Part shown: positions 1-7,272 of the stretch, piece after piece
How positions within the stretch are numbered: position 1 is the first letter of the stretch
Layout of the letters: each line of letters starts with the position of its first letter
Source: Frateuria_A sp035943815
Lineage (GTDB): Bacteria > Pseudomonadota > Gammaproteobacteria > Xanthomonadales > Rhodanobacteraceae
Assembly: GCF_035943815.1 (NCBI RefSeq)
Contig: NZ_DASZBU010000015.1
Span: 248,001 to 312,000, forward strand
Direction of reading: 5' to 3'
DNA length: 64,000 nucleotides
Translations under genes and position numbers: made by a program
The notes under the pieces: model-generated
Seen by the model: the letters and a program-made list of their open reading frames with translations, nothing else
Databases searched by the model: none
What the model was told of the DNA's origin: nothing

Positions 1-747
1 GGTGGGGGCCTGCGCGTCGAGCACCTGGCTGCCGACCGGCGTGCCCAGCCGGCCGTCGAGGATCACGCGCAACGGCGGCAGCGGGCCGCCCGCCGCCTCG
101 TCGGAGGCGTCCAGGCGCACGGTAAGGCGCGGGTCGTCCGCCAGCACGGTACCGCTGCCCGTGAGGATGGCGGAACTGCGCGCGCGCCAGCGCTGGACAT
201 CAGCGCGGGCGGCCTCGCCGGTGATCCATCTGGATTCGCCCTCGGCCAGGGCGGTACGGCCATCGAGGCTCATGGCGAGCTTGAGCCTCACGAACGGCCA
301 CCCACGCTCGATTCGGCTGAAGAAGCCGACGTTCAACTCGCGCGCCTGCTCGCGCAGCAGGCCGGCTTCCACTGCGATACCGGCCGCGCGCAGCTTCTCG
401 ATGCCCTTGCCGGCCACCTGCGCAAACGGATCCTCCGTGGCGACCACCACCCGCGCCACGCCGGCGGCGACCAGCGTATCCGCGCACGGCGGCGTACGAC
501 CGAAATGCGCGCAGGGCTCCAGCGTCACGTAGGCGGTGGCGCCGCGCGCGTCCTGGGCCGCCTCGCGCAGGGCGAAGACCTCCGCGTGCGGCCCGCCGGC
601 GCGCTGGTGCCAGCCGGTGCCCACCACCTGCTCGCCGTGCGCGATCACGCAGCCCACGCGCGGATTGGGCTGTGTGGTGAAGAGCCCGCGCTCGGCCAGG
701 CGCAGCGCGTGCGCCATGTGGAGATGGTCGAGGGCAGTGAAGGTCAT
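1..747 (-). CDS. ribD: Riboflavin biosynthesis deaminase/reductase RibD, C-terminus cut by window edge
   Basis: Bifunctional cytosolic enzyme of riboflavin synthesis: deaminates the pyrimidine ring of the GTP cyclohydrolase II product, then reduces its ribosyl side chain. The visible 249 residues hold the whole N-terminal CMP/dCMP-type deaminase domain, with the zinc motifs HAEVFAL and PCAHFGRTPPC, and the start of the reductase domain (RLKLAMSLDGRTA). The family is usually about 360-370 residues, so roughly a third lies beyond the left edge. The ATG at 747 is preceded by GAAGGGAG at good spacing. It lies downstream of glyA and nrdR on the same strand, a common order, but a 267-nt gap with a REP-like repeat separates it from nrdR. 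Identification is firm. Confidence 0.95.
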   Translation of the reverse strand, partial: MTFTALDHLHMAHALRLAERGLFTTQPNPRVGCVIAHGEQVVGTGWHQRAGGPHAEVFALREAAQDARGATAYVTLEPCAHFGRTPPCADTLVAAGVARVVVATEDPFAQVAGKGIEKLRAAGIAVEAGLLREQARELNVGFFSRIERGWPFVRLKLAMSLDGRTALAEGESRWITGEAARADVQRWRARSSAILTGSGTVLADDPRLTVRLDASDEAAGGPLPPLRVILDGRLGTPVGSQVLDAQAPT

Positions 748-817
748 GCGGGTTTGCTCCCTTCCACGGAGAGTCGTCGAGTCTCAGCAAACGAGTGTGG
801 CTCGGCAAGCTTTCGGA

Positions 818-896
818 CGTCATTCCCGCGAACGCGGAAATCCACCTTGCTCTACGGGAAAGGTCAAAGTGGATTACCGCTTTCGCGGCAATGATG
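818..896. repeat. REP-like inverted repeat pair in the nrdR-ribD gap
   Basis: Two arms of about 32 nt, at 818-849 and 865-896, are inverted copies of each other (about 26 of 32 positions agree). The left arm starts CGTCATTCCCGCGAACGCGG. The right arm, read on the minus strand, starts CATCATTGCCGCGAAAGCGG. This is the layout of a REP doublet. A related half-element lies at 3084-3110. The rest of the gap (748-1014) shows no gene. Confidence 0.7.
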
Positions 897-1014
897 CTCG
901 ATGGAGGCCGCCGAAACGTTCAGGAGGCTACCGGCAGCTCTGAACTCTCATGCGCCTGGGCGGGATTCGCCTCTCACCCCGCCCCTGTCCCTGTCGAAGG
1001 AGGGAGGGGGGCGC

Positions 1015-1542
1015 TCAGCTCTTGCGGCCGCGGCGCGGCTCCCCGCCTTCGCCACCGAGCAGCGACAGCTGCAGCTTGTCCAGCTCCGGCAGGTCGCGCT
1101 CCAGCTTCTCGATCTCCTCGCGGAACGCCTGCACGTCCTCGAACTTGCGGTAGACCGAGGCGAAGCGCACGTAGGCCACCTGGTCGAGCTTCTTCAGCTC
1201 CCGCATCACCAGTTCGCCGACCTGGCGCGACGCGACCTCACGCTCGCCGCTGCGGCGCAGGTCGTTGACGATCTCGCGCACCGCGTTGTCGACGTCCTGG
1301 CTGGCCACTGGCCGCTTCTGCAGGGCGCGCTCGAAGCTGGTGCGCAGCTTGCGTTCGTCGAACGCCTCGCGCCGCTCGCCGCTCTTGACGATCGCCGGCA
1401 GCTTGAGCTCCGCCGTCTCGAACGTGTTGAAGCGCTCGCCGCACTGCGGGCACTCGCGACGACGGCGCACGGTGGCGCCGTCCTCGGTCAGGCGCGAGTC
1501 GATCACGCGGGTGTCTTCGTGCTGGCAGAAGGGGCAGTGCAT
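1015..1542 (-). CDS. nrdR: Transcriptional repressor NrdR
   Basis: ATP/dATP-sensing repressor of ribonucleotide reductase genes. The 175-residue protein has the N-terminal zinc ribbon (MHCPFC near residues 1-6 and CPQC in the mid-30s), followed by the ATP-cone domain (FDERKLRTSFERAL onward, about residues 60-145). A short charged tail (GGEGGEPRRGRKS) extends past the core, and total length is close to the usual 150-180. The start is 10 nt after the glyA stop, so glyA-nrdR is almost certainly one transcript. There is no strong Shine-Dalgarno before the ATG, which suggests translational coupling to glyA. NrdR boxes near ribonucleotide reductase genes would be its targets; none is evident in this window. 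Confidence 0.96.
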   Translation of the reverse strand: MHCPFCQHEDTRVIDSRLTEDGATVRRRRECPQCGERFNTFETAELKLPAIVKSGERREAFDERKLRTSFERALQKRPVASQDVDNAVREIVNDLRRSGEREVASRQVGELVMRELKKLDQVAYVRFASVYRKFEDVQAFREEIEKLERDLPELDKLQLSLLGGEGGEPRRGRKS

Positions 1543-1552
1543 CGGGGATCGA

Positions 1553-2821
1553 TCAGCCGTACACCGGAAACTTCTTGCACTGCGCCTCGACCTTGCCGCG
1601 CACCTTGGCGATCACCGCCTCGTCGCCCGGCGCATCGAGCACGTCGCACAGCCAGCTGGCCAGCTCGACGCAGTCGGCTTCCTTGTAGCCGCGGGTAGTG
1701 ACGGCCGGGGTTCCCACGCGCAGGCCCGAGGTGACGAAGGGCTTCTGCGGATCGTTCGGCACGGCGTTCTTGTTGACCGTGATGTGGGCCTTGCCCAGCG
1801 CCGCTTCCGCGTCCTTGCCGGTGACGCCCTTGCCGATCATGTCGACCAGCATCAGGTGGTTCTCGGTGCCGCCGGAGACGATCTTGTAGCCGCGCTCGAT
1901 GATGGTCCTGGCCATCGCCTTGGCGTTCTTCACCACCTGCGCCTGGTAAGCCTTGAAGTCCGGCTCCAGCGCTTCCTTGAAGGCCACCGCCTTGGCGGCG
2001 ATCACATGCATCAGCGGACCGCCCTGGATGCCCGGGAAGACGATCGACTGCAGCTTCTTCTCGATCTCCTCGCCGGCCTCGCCCATCGCCTCGCGGCTGG
2101 CCACGATGATGCCGCCACGCGGGCCGCGCAGGGTCTTGTGCGTGGTGGAGGTGACCACGTGCGCGTGCGGCAGCGGGCTGGGGTACACGCCGGCAGCGAT
2201 GAGGCCGGCCACGTGCGCCATGTCCACGAAGAAATAGGCGCCGACCGAGTCAGCGATCTGCCGCATGCGCTTCCAGTCGACCACCTGCGAGTAGGCCGAG
2301 AAGCCGCCGACCAGCATCTTGGGCTTGTGCTCGCTGGCCAGGCGCTGGACCTCGTCGTAGTCGATCAGGCCCTGGTCGTTCACGCCGTACTGCACGGCGT
2401 TGAACAGCTTGCCGGAAATGTTGACCTTGGCGCCGTGGGTGAGATGGCCGCCGTGGGCGAGCGACATGCCCAGAATGGTGTCGCCGGGGTTGAGCAGGGC
2501 CAGGTACACCGCCTGGTTGGCCTGCGAACCGGAGTGCGGCTGCACGTTGGCGTACGTGGCGCCGAACAGCTGCTTGACGCGATCGATGGCCAGGCGCTCG
2601 GCCACGTCCACGTACTCGCAGCCGCCGTAGTAGCGCTTGCCCGGATAGCCCTCGGCGTACTTGTTGGTCAGCACCGAGCCCTGCGCTTCCATCACGCGCG
2701 GGCTGGCGTAGTTCTCCGAGGCGATCAGCTCGACGTGGTCCTCCTGGCGGCGCGCCTCGTCGGCGATGGCCTTGGCCAGCTCAGGGTCGAAACCTTCGAT
2801 CGTGCAATCCTTCGGGAACAT
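1553..2821 (-). CDS. glyA: Serine hydroxymethyltransferase
   Basis: PLP enzyme that interconverts serine plus tetrahydrofolate with glycine plus 5,10-methylene-THF in the cytosol. The chosen ATG at 2821 gives 422 residues starting MFPKDCTIEGFD, with GAGG 6 nt upstream. A longer frame up to 2890 would add 23 residues with no similarity to the family. The PLP lysine falls at K229 in STTHKTLRGPRGG, and the substrate-loop segments EGYPGKRYYGGCEY and VQPHSGSQAN are intact. It heads glyA-nrdR-ribD. The 5' region is short because a decayed DUF817 gene lies just upstream. No riboswitch-like structure was seen. Confidence 0.97.
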   Translation of the reverse strand: MFPKDCTIEGFDPELAKAIADEARRQEDHVELIASENYASPRVMEAQGSVLTNKYAEGYPGKRYYGGCEYVDVAERLAIDRVKQLFGATYANVQPHSGSQANQAVYLALLNPGDTILGMSLAHGGHLTHGAKVNISGKLFNAVQYGVNDQGLIDYDEVQRLASEHKPKMLVGGFSAYSQVVDWKRMRQIADSVGAYFFVDMAHVAGLIAAGVYPSPLPHAHVVTSTTHKTLRGPRGGIIVASREAMGEAGEEIEKKLQSIVFPGIQGGPLMHVIAAKAVAFKEALEPDFKAYQAQVVKNAKAMARTIIERGYKIVSGGTENHLMLVDMIGKGVTGKDAEAALGKAHITVNKNAVPNDPQKPFVTSGLRVGTPAVTTRGYKEADCVELASWLCDVLDAPGDEAVIAKVRGKVEAQCKKFPVYG

Positions 2822-2899
2822 GCGTCGCCTCGGTGGGTGGCAGGTGGGTGTAAGCCGGAAAGTGTAGCCCTGCCGGGGGTTTGCGGCCACTGCCCGCGT

Positions 2900-3080
2900 C
2901 GCGCCGGTGCAACGCCCACACCATCACGTAGCTGATCACCATCAGCAGCAGCCGAGAGCCGAGCTTGCCCGGCAGCGCCATCGACCAGCCCTGGCGCTGC
3001 GCCGGGTAGAGCCAGGCACGGCTGAAGGTGCCCACGTTCTCGGCCAGCCAGATGAACAGCGCCACCAGCACGAAGCCGAG
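2900..3080 (-). pseudogene. Remnant of a DUF817 membrane protein (C-terminal about 60 residues only)
   Basis: On the minus strand, codons from about 3077 to 2901 read LGFVLVALFIWLAENVGTF, then an Ala-Trp-Leu-Tyr-Pro segment, then KLGSRLLLMVISYVMVWAL. This matches what I know of the C-terminal end of DUF817 integral membrane proteins (about 270 residues when intact). There is no start codon in a sensible place and nothing of the first four or five membrane helices. The conserved part begins just after a REP-like half-element at 3084-3110, which may mark the deletion junction. The frame then runs on into glyA without meaning. Family assignment is from memory of conserved motifs; the truncation is seen directly. 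Confidence 0.6.
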
Positions 3081-3083
3081 ACG

Positions 3084-3110
3084 GATTCCCGCTTTTCGGA
3101 GGAACGACGC
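3084..3110. repeat. REP-like half-element
   Basis: GGATTCCCGCTTTTCGGAGG and the following ACGACG, read on the minus strand, resemble the arms at 818-896 (CGTCATTCCCGCGAA...). It sits exactly at the truncated end of the DUF817 remnant. Confidence 0.5.
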
Positions 3111-3286
3111 CGGGGAATGGGAGACCGCCGCAGGGTTCGGACCACCTTCGAAGCGCGCAGCATCGACCGCCCAACGGCGCCCGCCATGGCAAGACACGGC
3201 CCGATCGGCGATAATTGGCGGTCATTTCCCCGCCTTTACCGTCGGACCGCCCGCGCGGCCCGCGGACGCCCTCAGGGAGCCGCAGC

Positions 3287-4945
3287 ATGCAGTACATCTA
3301 CACCATGAACGGGGTGAGCAAGATCGTTCCCCCGAAGCGCCAGATCATCAAGGACATCTCGCTCAGTTTCTTCCCCGGCGCCAAGATCGGTCTGCTGGGC
3401 CTGAACGGCGCGGGCAAGTCCACGGTGCTGCGGATCATGGCCGGCGTGGACAAGGACTTCCAGGGCGAGGCCCGCCCGCAGCCGGGCATCAAGGTCGGTT
3501 ACCTGGCGCAGGAGCCGCAACTCGATCCGGACAAGACCGTGCGCGAAGTGGTCGAGGAAGGCGTGCACGAGATCCTCGACGCGCAGAAGCGCCTGGAGGA
3601 AGTCTATGCCGCCTACGCCGAGGAAGGCGCCGACTTCGATGCGCTCGCGAAGGAGCAGGAGAAGCTGGAGAACCTGCTCGCCGCCAACGACGCCCACGCG
3701 CTGGAACGCCAGCTCGAAGTGGCCGCCGACGCGCTGCGCCTGCCGCCGTGGGACGCCAAGGTCGGCCCGCTGTCCGGCGGCGAGAAGCGCCGCGTGGCGC
3801 TGTGCCGCCTGCTGCTGTCCAAGCCGGACATGCTGCTGCTGGACGAGCCGACCAACCACCTGGACGCCGAGTCGGTCGAGTGGCTGGAGCACTTCCTGCA
3901 GGACTACCCCGGCACCGTGGTGGCGGTCACCCATGACCGCTACTTCCTCGACAACGCCGCCGAGTGGATCCTCGAGCTCGACCGCGGCCGCGGCATTCCG
4001 TGGAAGGGCAACTACACCGAGTGGCTGGAGCAGAAGGACGCCCGCCTGAAGCAGGAAGCCCAGCAGGAAAAGTCGCGCCAGAAGGCGATCGAGAAGGAAC
4101 TGGAGTGGATCCGCTCGGCCGCCAAGGGCCGCCAGTCCAAGGGCAAGGCGCGCCTGAACCGCTTCGAGGAATTGAACTCGGTCGAGTACCAGCGCCGCAA
4201 CGAGACCAACGAGATCTTCATCCCGCCGGGCGAACGCCTGGGCCAGGAAGTGATCGAGTTCAAGAACGTCAGCAAGTCGTTCGGCGACCGCCTGCTGATC
4301 GACGACCTGTCGTTCAAGATCCCGCCCGGTGCCATCGTGGGCGTAATGGGCCCCAACGGCGCGGGCAAGTCCACGCTGATGAAGATGATCATGGGCAAGG
4401 AGCAGCCCGATTCGGGCGAGGTCAAGCTTGGCCACACGGTCAAGCTCGCCTACGTCGACCAGTCGCGTGACGCGCTCGACCCGAAGAACAACGTCTGGCA
4501 GGAAGTGTCCGGTGGCTCGGACATCCTTACCATCGGCAACTTCGAGATCCAGTCGCGCGCCTACATCGGCCGCTTCAACTTCAAGGGCACCGACCAGCAG
4601 AAGATCGTGGGCAGCCTGTCCGGCGGCGAGCGCGGTCGCCTGCACATGGCCAAGACCCTGCTGCAGGGCGGCAACGTGCTGCTGCTCGACGAACCGTCCA
4701 ACGACCTGGACGTGGAAACCCTGCGCGCGCTGGAAGACGCGCTGCTGGAATTCCCCGGCTGCGCGGTGGTGATCAGCCATGACCGCTGGTTCCTGGACCG
4801 CATCGCCACGCACATCATCGCCTTCGAGGGCGACTCGCACGTCGAGTTCTTCCCCGGCAACTACAACGAATACGAGGCCGACAAGAAGCGCCGCCTGGGC
4901 GACGACGCCGGTCCCAAGCGTGTGAAGTACAAGAAGCTGGCGTAA
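3287..4945 (+). CDS. ettA: Energy-dependent translational throttle protein EttA (ABC-F)
   Basis: Cytosolic ABC-F ATPase that binds the ribosomal E site and gates elongation according to ATP level. The 552 residues (family about 555) contain two nucleotide-binding domains: Walker A GLNGAGKS at 38-45 and GPNGAGKS in the second half, signatures LSGGEKRRVAL and LSGGERGRLHMA, and Walker B segments LLLDEPTNHLD and LLLDEPSNDLD. The EttA-type linker (KGRQSKGKARLNRFEELN) is present. The start at 3287 follows GGGAG and gives the family N-terminus QYIYTMNGVSK; an in-frame extension upstream is not conserved. It appears monocistronic, with a hairpin repeat between it and pyrF. Confidence 0.97.
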   Translation: MQYIYTMNGVSKIVPPKRQIIKDISLSFFPGAKIGLLGLNGAGKSTVLRIMAGVDKDFQGEARPQPGIKVGYLAQEPQLDPDKTVREVVEEGVHEILDAQKRLEEVYAAYAEEGADFDALAKEQEKLENLLAANDAHALERQLEVAADALRLPPWDAKVGPLSGGEKRRVALCRLLLSKPDMLLLDEPTNHLDAESVEWLEHFLQDYPGTVVAVTHDRYFLDNAAEWILELDRGRGIPWKGNYTEWLEQKDARLKQEAQQEKSRQKAIEKELEWIRSAAKGRQSKGKARLNRFEELNSVEYQRRNETNEIFIPPGERLGQEVIEFKNVSKSFGDRLLIDDLSFKIPPGAIVGVMGPNGAGKSTLMKMIMGKEQPDSGEVKLGHTVKLAYVDQSRDALDPKNNVWQEVSGGSDILTIGNFEIQSRAYIGRFNFKGTDQQKIVGSLSGGERGRLHMAKTLLQGGNVLLLDEPSNDLDVETLRALEDALLEFPGCAVVISHDRWFLDRIATHIIAFEGDSHVEFFPGNYNEYEADKKRRLGDDAGPKRVKYKKLA

Positions 4946-5006
4946 GAGCCGGGATTCGGGATTTGGGATTCCAGGGTTCGACGTAATCCACGCCCCCGCC
5001 GAAACC

Positions 5007-5056
5007 GGCTCCCTCTCCCCCGGCAAAGCCGGGGGAGAGGGTTGGGGAGAGGGGCC
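5007..5056. repeat. Intergenic CTCCCTCTCC/GGAGAGGG hairpin repeat, copy 1
   Basis: A GGCTCCCTCTCCCCCGG arm pairs with CCGGGGGAGAGGG across a short AAAG-type loop and is followed by TTGGGGAGAGGGG. Other copies lie at about 12793, 17462, 27115, 40350-40469 (two), 46475 and 60038. It sits between ettA and pyrF and may also act as a terminator, although it lacks a T run. Confidence 0.75.
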
Positions 5057-5114
5057 GCCCTGGCCCCGAGCACCATCGAGCGACACCACCATCACCGTAC
5101 AACGAGGAGCCCCC

Positions 5115-5942
5115 ATGCACTTCATGCAGTCCCTGCACCAGGCATGGCAGCGCAATGACTCCCTCGTCAGCGTCGGCCTCGACCCCGAGCCGGCCAAGTT
5201 CCCCGCCCACCTGCGCGATCGCCCGGATGCGGTCTTCGACTTCTGCCGCGCCATCGTCGACGCCACCGCCGACCTGGTCTGCGCCTACAAGCCCCAGATC
5301 GCCCACTTCGCCGCGCTGCGCGCCGAAGATGCGCTCGAGCGCCTGATCGCCCACATCCACGACGCGCACCCGGGCATCCCGGTCATCCTCGACGCCAAGC
5401 GCGGCGACATCGGTTCCACCGCACAGCACTACGTGACCGAGGCCTTCGAGCGCTACCGGGCGGACGCCGTCACCTTGAATCCCTACCTCGGTCGCGACTC
5501 CATCCAGCCCTTCCTGGACCGCGCCGACAAGGGCGTGATCCTGCTCTGCCACACCTCCAACCCCGGCGCTGCCGACCTCCAGGACCTCATCGTCGAGGGC
5601 GCCGATGGCGAGCGCCTCCCGCTCTACCAGCACCTGGCCCGCATCATCGCCCGCGACTGGAACACCCACGGCAACTGTGCCCTGGTCACCGGCGCCACCT
5701 GGCCCGAGCAGCTGGCGCAGGTGCGCGCCCTGGTCGGCGACATGCCCCTTCTCGTCCCCGGCATCGGCGCCCAGGGCGGCGACGTCGCGGCCGTACTGCG
5801 CCATGGCCGCACCGCCGACGGCACCGGCCTGATGATCAGTTCCTCCCGCGCCATCCTCTACGCCGGCAGGGGCGAGGACTTCGCTGCGGCCGCCCGCCAC
5901 GCCGCCGCGTCGCTGTGCGACCAGATCAACCGCTGCCGTTGA
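5115..5942 (+). CDS. pyrF: Orotidine-5'-phosphate decarboxylase (type 2)
   Basis: Cytosolic enzyme of de novo pyrimidine synthesis that converts OMP to UMP. The 275-residue length and sequence fit the longer type 2 PyrF family rather than the E. coli-type of about 245. The catalytic signature DAKRGDIG contains K95. Substrate-binding segments SVGLDPEP (near residue 20) and the C-terminal PGIGAQGGD are also present. AGGAG precedes the ATG at 5115. The gene stands alone between the hairpin repeat and the OsmC-like gene. Confidence 0.94.
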   Translation: MHFMQSLHQAWQRNDSLVSVGLDPEPAKFPAHLRDRPDAVFDFCRAIVDATADLVCAYKPQIAHFAALRAEDALERLIAHIHDAHPGIPVILDAKRGDIGSTAQHYVTEAFERYRADAVTLNPYLGRDSIQPFLDRADKGVILLCHTSNPGAADLQDLIVEGADGERLPLYQHLARIIARDWNTHGNCALVTGATWPEQLAQVRALVGDMPLLVPGIGAQGGDVAAVLRHGRTADGTGLMISSSRAILYAGRGEDFAAAARHAAASLCDQINRCR

Positions 5943-6067
5943 GGCGCTAGGGCGGAAAATCGGATAGCTCGTCCCGAGCGGCCGCACGATGGCATGGCCC
6001 GGAAAGTCGACACCACCTCGCAAGCTTGCCTAACCTGGGCACCGGCCGCTTGAGGGGAGCTAGGCAT

Positions 6068-6484
6068 GTGAAAATTTCGGCGCATATCCGAAATCGCTCG
6101 AACGAGCACGAGCTGACGGTCGCCACGGCAGGCAGGCCCCAACGGCTGGCCGTGTCCGCCAAGGCGTCCGGCAACGGAAGCGCGATCAACGGTGGCGAGT
6201 TGCTGATGGCGGCCCTGGCGACCTGCTATTGCAACGACCTGTACCGCGAAGCCGAGCGCCTCGGTGTCGGTATCGCCGGCTGCGAAGTTGTCGCCACGGC
6301 GCAGTTCGGCGGCGTCGGGCTCGCCGCCGGGTCCATTACCTATTCGGCGCGGATCGAGTCCTCCGCCTCGGCCGTGGAGGTGGAGCACCTGCTGTCGGAA
6401 ACCGACCGGCTCGCCGAGGTCCACAACACGCTCAGGGCGGGCTGCGCCGTCCGACGGGTGGCATGGCACGAGTTCGCGGTTTAG
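6068..6484 (+). CDS. OsmC/Ohr family protein
   Basis: Probable small thiol peroxidase of the OsmC/Ohr fold, which reduces organic hydroperoxides. I read a GTG start at 6068 preceded by GGGGAG, giving 138 residues; the ATG two bases upstream is followed directly by TGA in its own frame. The family pattern is visible: a central helix with C53 (LLMAALATCYCNDLYREAERLG) and a second cysteine, C125, near the end (RAGCAVRR), the pair that would form the redox couple. C55 is an extra nearby thiol. Substrate is not predictable from sequence. It is a single gene with no obvious regulator beside it. Confidence 0.8.
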   Translation: MKISAHIRNRSNEHELTVATAGRPQRLAVSAKASGNGSAINGGELLMAALATCYCNDLYREAERLGVGIAGCEVVATAQFGGVGLAAGSITYSARIESSASAVEVEHLLSETDRLAEVHNTLRAGCAVRRVAWHEFAV

Positions 6485-6611
6485 CGAGCCCGCAGGCACG
6501 TTCGGCGCCATCGATGCGCCCGCTCGTGGCCCCGCCCCGGCAAACCTTGACCGCACGACGCACGCGCCAGGCGTGCCGTCCACTCGATCGTCGGCCTGCC
6601 GGGGAGCGAAC

Positions 6612-6738
6612 ATGGGCTCACGCAAAGCCAAGTCCGCGACGACTATCGAGGAAGATCGGGGCCAGGCTCGTGCAGCCGCTCAGGGCGGAGGTGGAATCGC
6701 TTCGGCGGATGATCCTGTCGGCTTCCGCCGGGCATGAT
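6612..6738 (+). pseudogene. Frameshifted, truncated DUF1801-type gene
   Basis: ATG at 6612 has a good ribosome site (GGGGAGCGAAC) and reads MGSRKAKSATTIEE. From 6661 a different frame reads ARLVQPLRAEVESLRRMIL, which looks like the continuation of the same DUF1801 (YdhG-like) N-terminal helix pair. A one- or two-base change between about 6650 and 6660 would explain the shift. After about 6730 the family pattern (IKWNAPSF and beyond) is missing. So both a frameshift and a 3' truncation are inferred. The untouched frame would make only a 41-residue peptide. The rest of the 6485-6891 gap shows nothing else. Confidence 0.5.
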
Positions 6739-6891
6739 TGGGTCCGGACAGGGCATCGTCGACCTCGCGGCGCCCGGGCGGTCAGTACGCAGGCCCGCGC
6801 CCTCCAGGCGATTCTGCGCCAGTGACCGCGACATGTGCCGTAAAGTGATGTGGGTTAACCCAGCCGGCAGGTTAGCGCCAGGAGGCGACAC

Positions 6892-7230
6892 ATGGCGACA
6901 GATGTTTCCTTCGTCGAGTACGTCATCGAGCAATCCGGGCTGGACGATCGCATCACCTTCAAGCGGATGTTCGGCGAATACGGCATCTACATCGACGGCA
7001 AGATCGTCGCCTTCGCTTGCGACAACAGCCTGTTCGTCAAGGCGGCGGACGCTACCGCGGCGCTTACGGCGAACCTTCCGCGGCGTCCGCCGTATCCGGT
7101 CGCCAAGCCCTATCCGGTTGCGGACGAACTGCTCGACGATGCAGACCAGCTGCAGGCGCTGCTGCTCGCAACGGCCGCCGCCATGCCCGGGCCGAAGCCG
7201 CGCAAGACGGCGCGCAAGCCCCGAAAGTGA
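6892..7230 (+). CDS. TfoX N-terminal domain protein
   Basis: Small 112-residue protein consisting of the TfoX/Sxy N-terminal domain alone: VEYVIEQSG, then ITFKRMFGEYGIYIDGKIVAF and DNSLFVKA, with a basic Lys/Arg-rich tail (about residues 98-112). Full competence regulators of the TfoX/Sxy type add a C-terminal helix-hairpin domain that is absent here, so a direct competence role is not supported. Such single-domain proteins are common and functionally obscure. AGGAGG lies 6 nt before the ATG at 6892, a strong site. It follows the DUF1801 remnant; intact DUF1801 genes also tend to occur near similar small genes, which is only suggestive. Confidence 0.8.
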   Translation: MATDVSFVEYVIEQSGLDDRITFKRMFGEYGIYIDGKIVAFACDNSLFVKAADATAALTANLPRRPPYPVAKPYPVADELLDDADQLQALLLATAAAMPGPKPRKTARKPRK

Positions 7231-7272
7231 GGCGCGCCAGAGGGCGGGCAGCCAGCGGTCCGGCCTTCGCGG

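Noticed and set aside
1553..2890. Longer glyA start at 2890
   Set aside because: The extra 23 residues are not of the family, and K229 numbering and the ribosome site support 2821.
2822..2899. Possible glycine or THF riboswitch before glyA
   Set aside because: The leader is too short and no paired-stem pattern of either class is visible.
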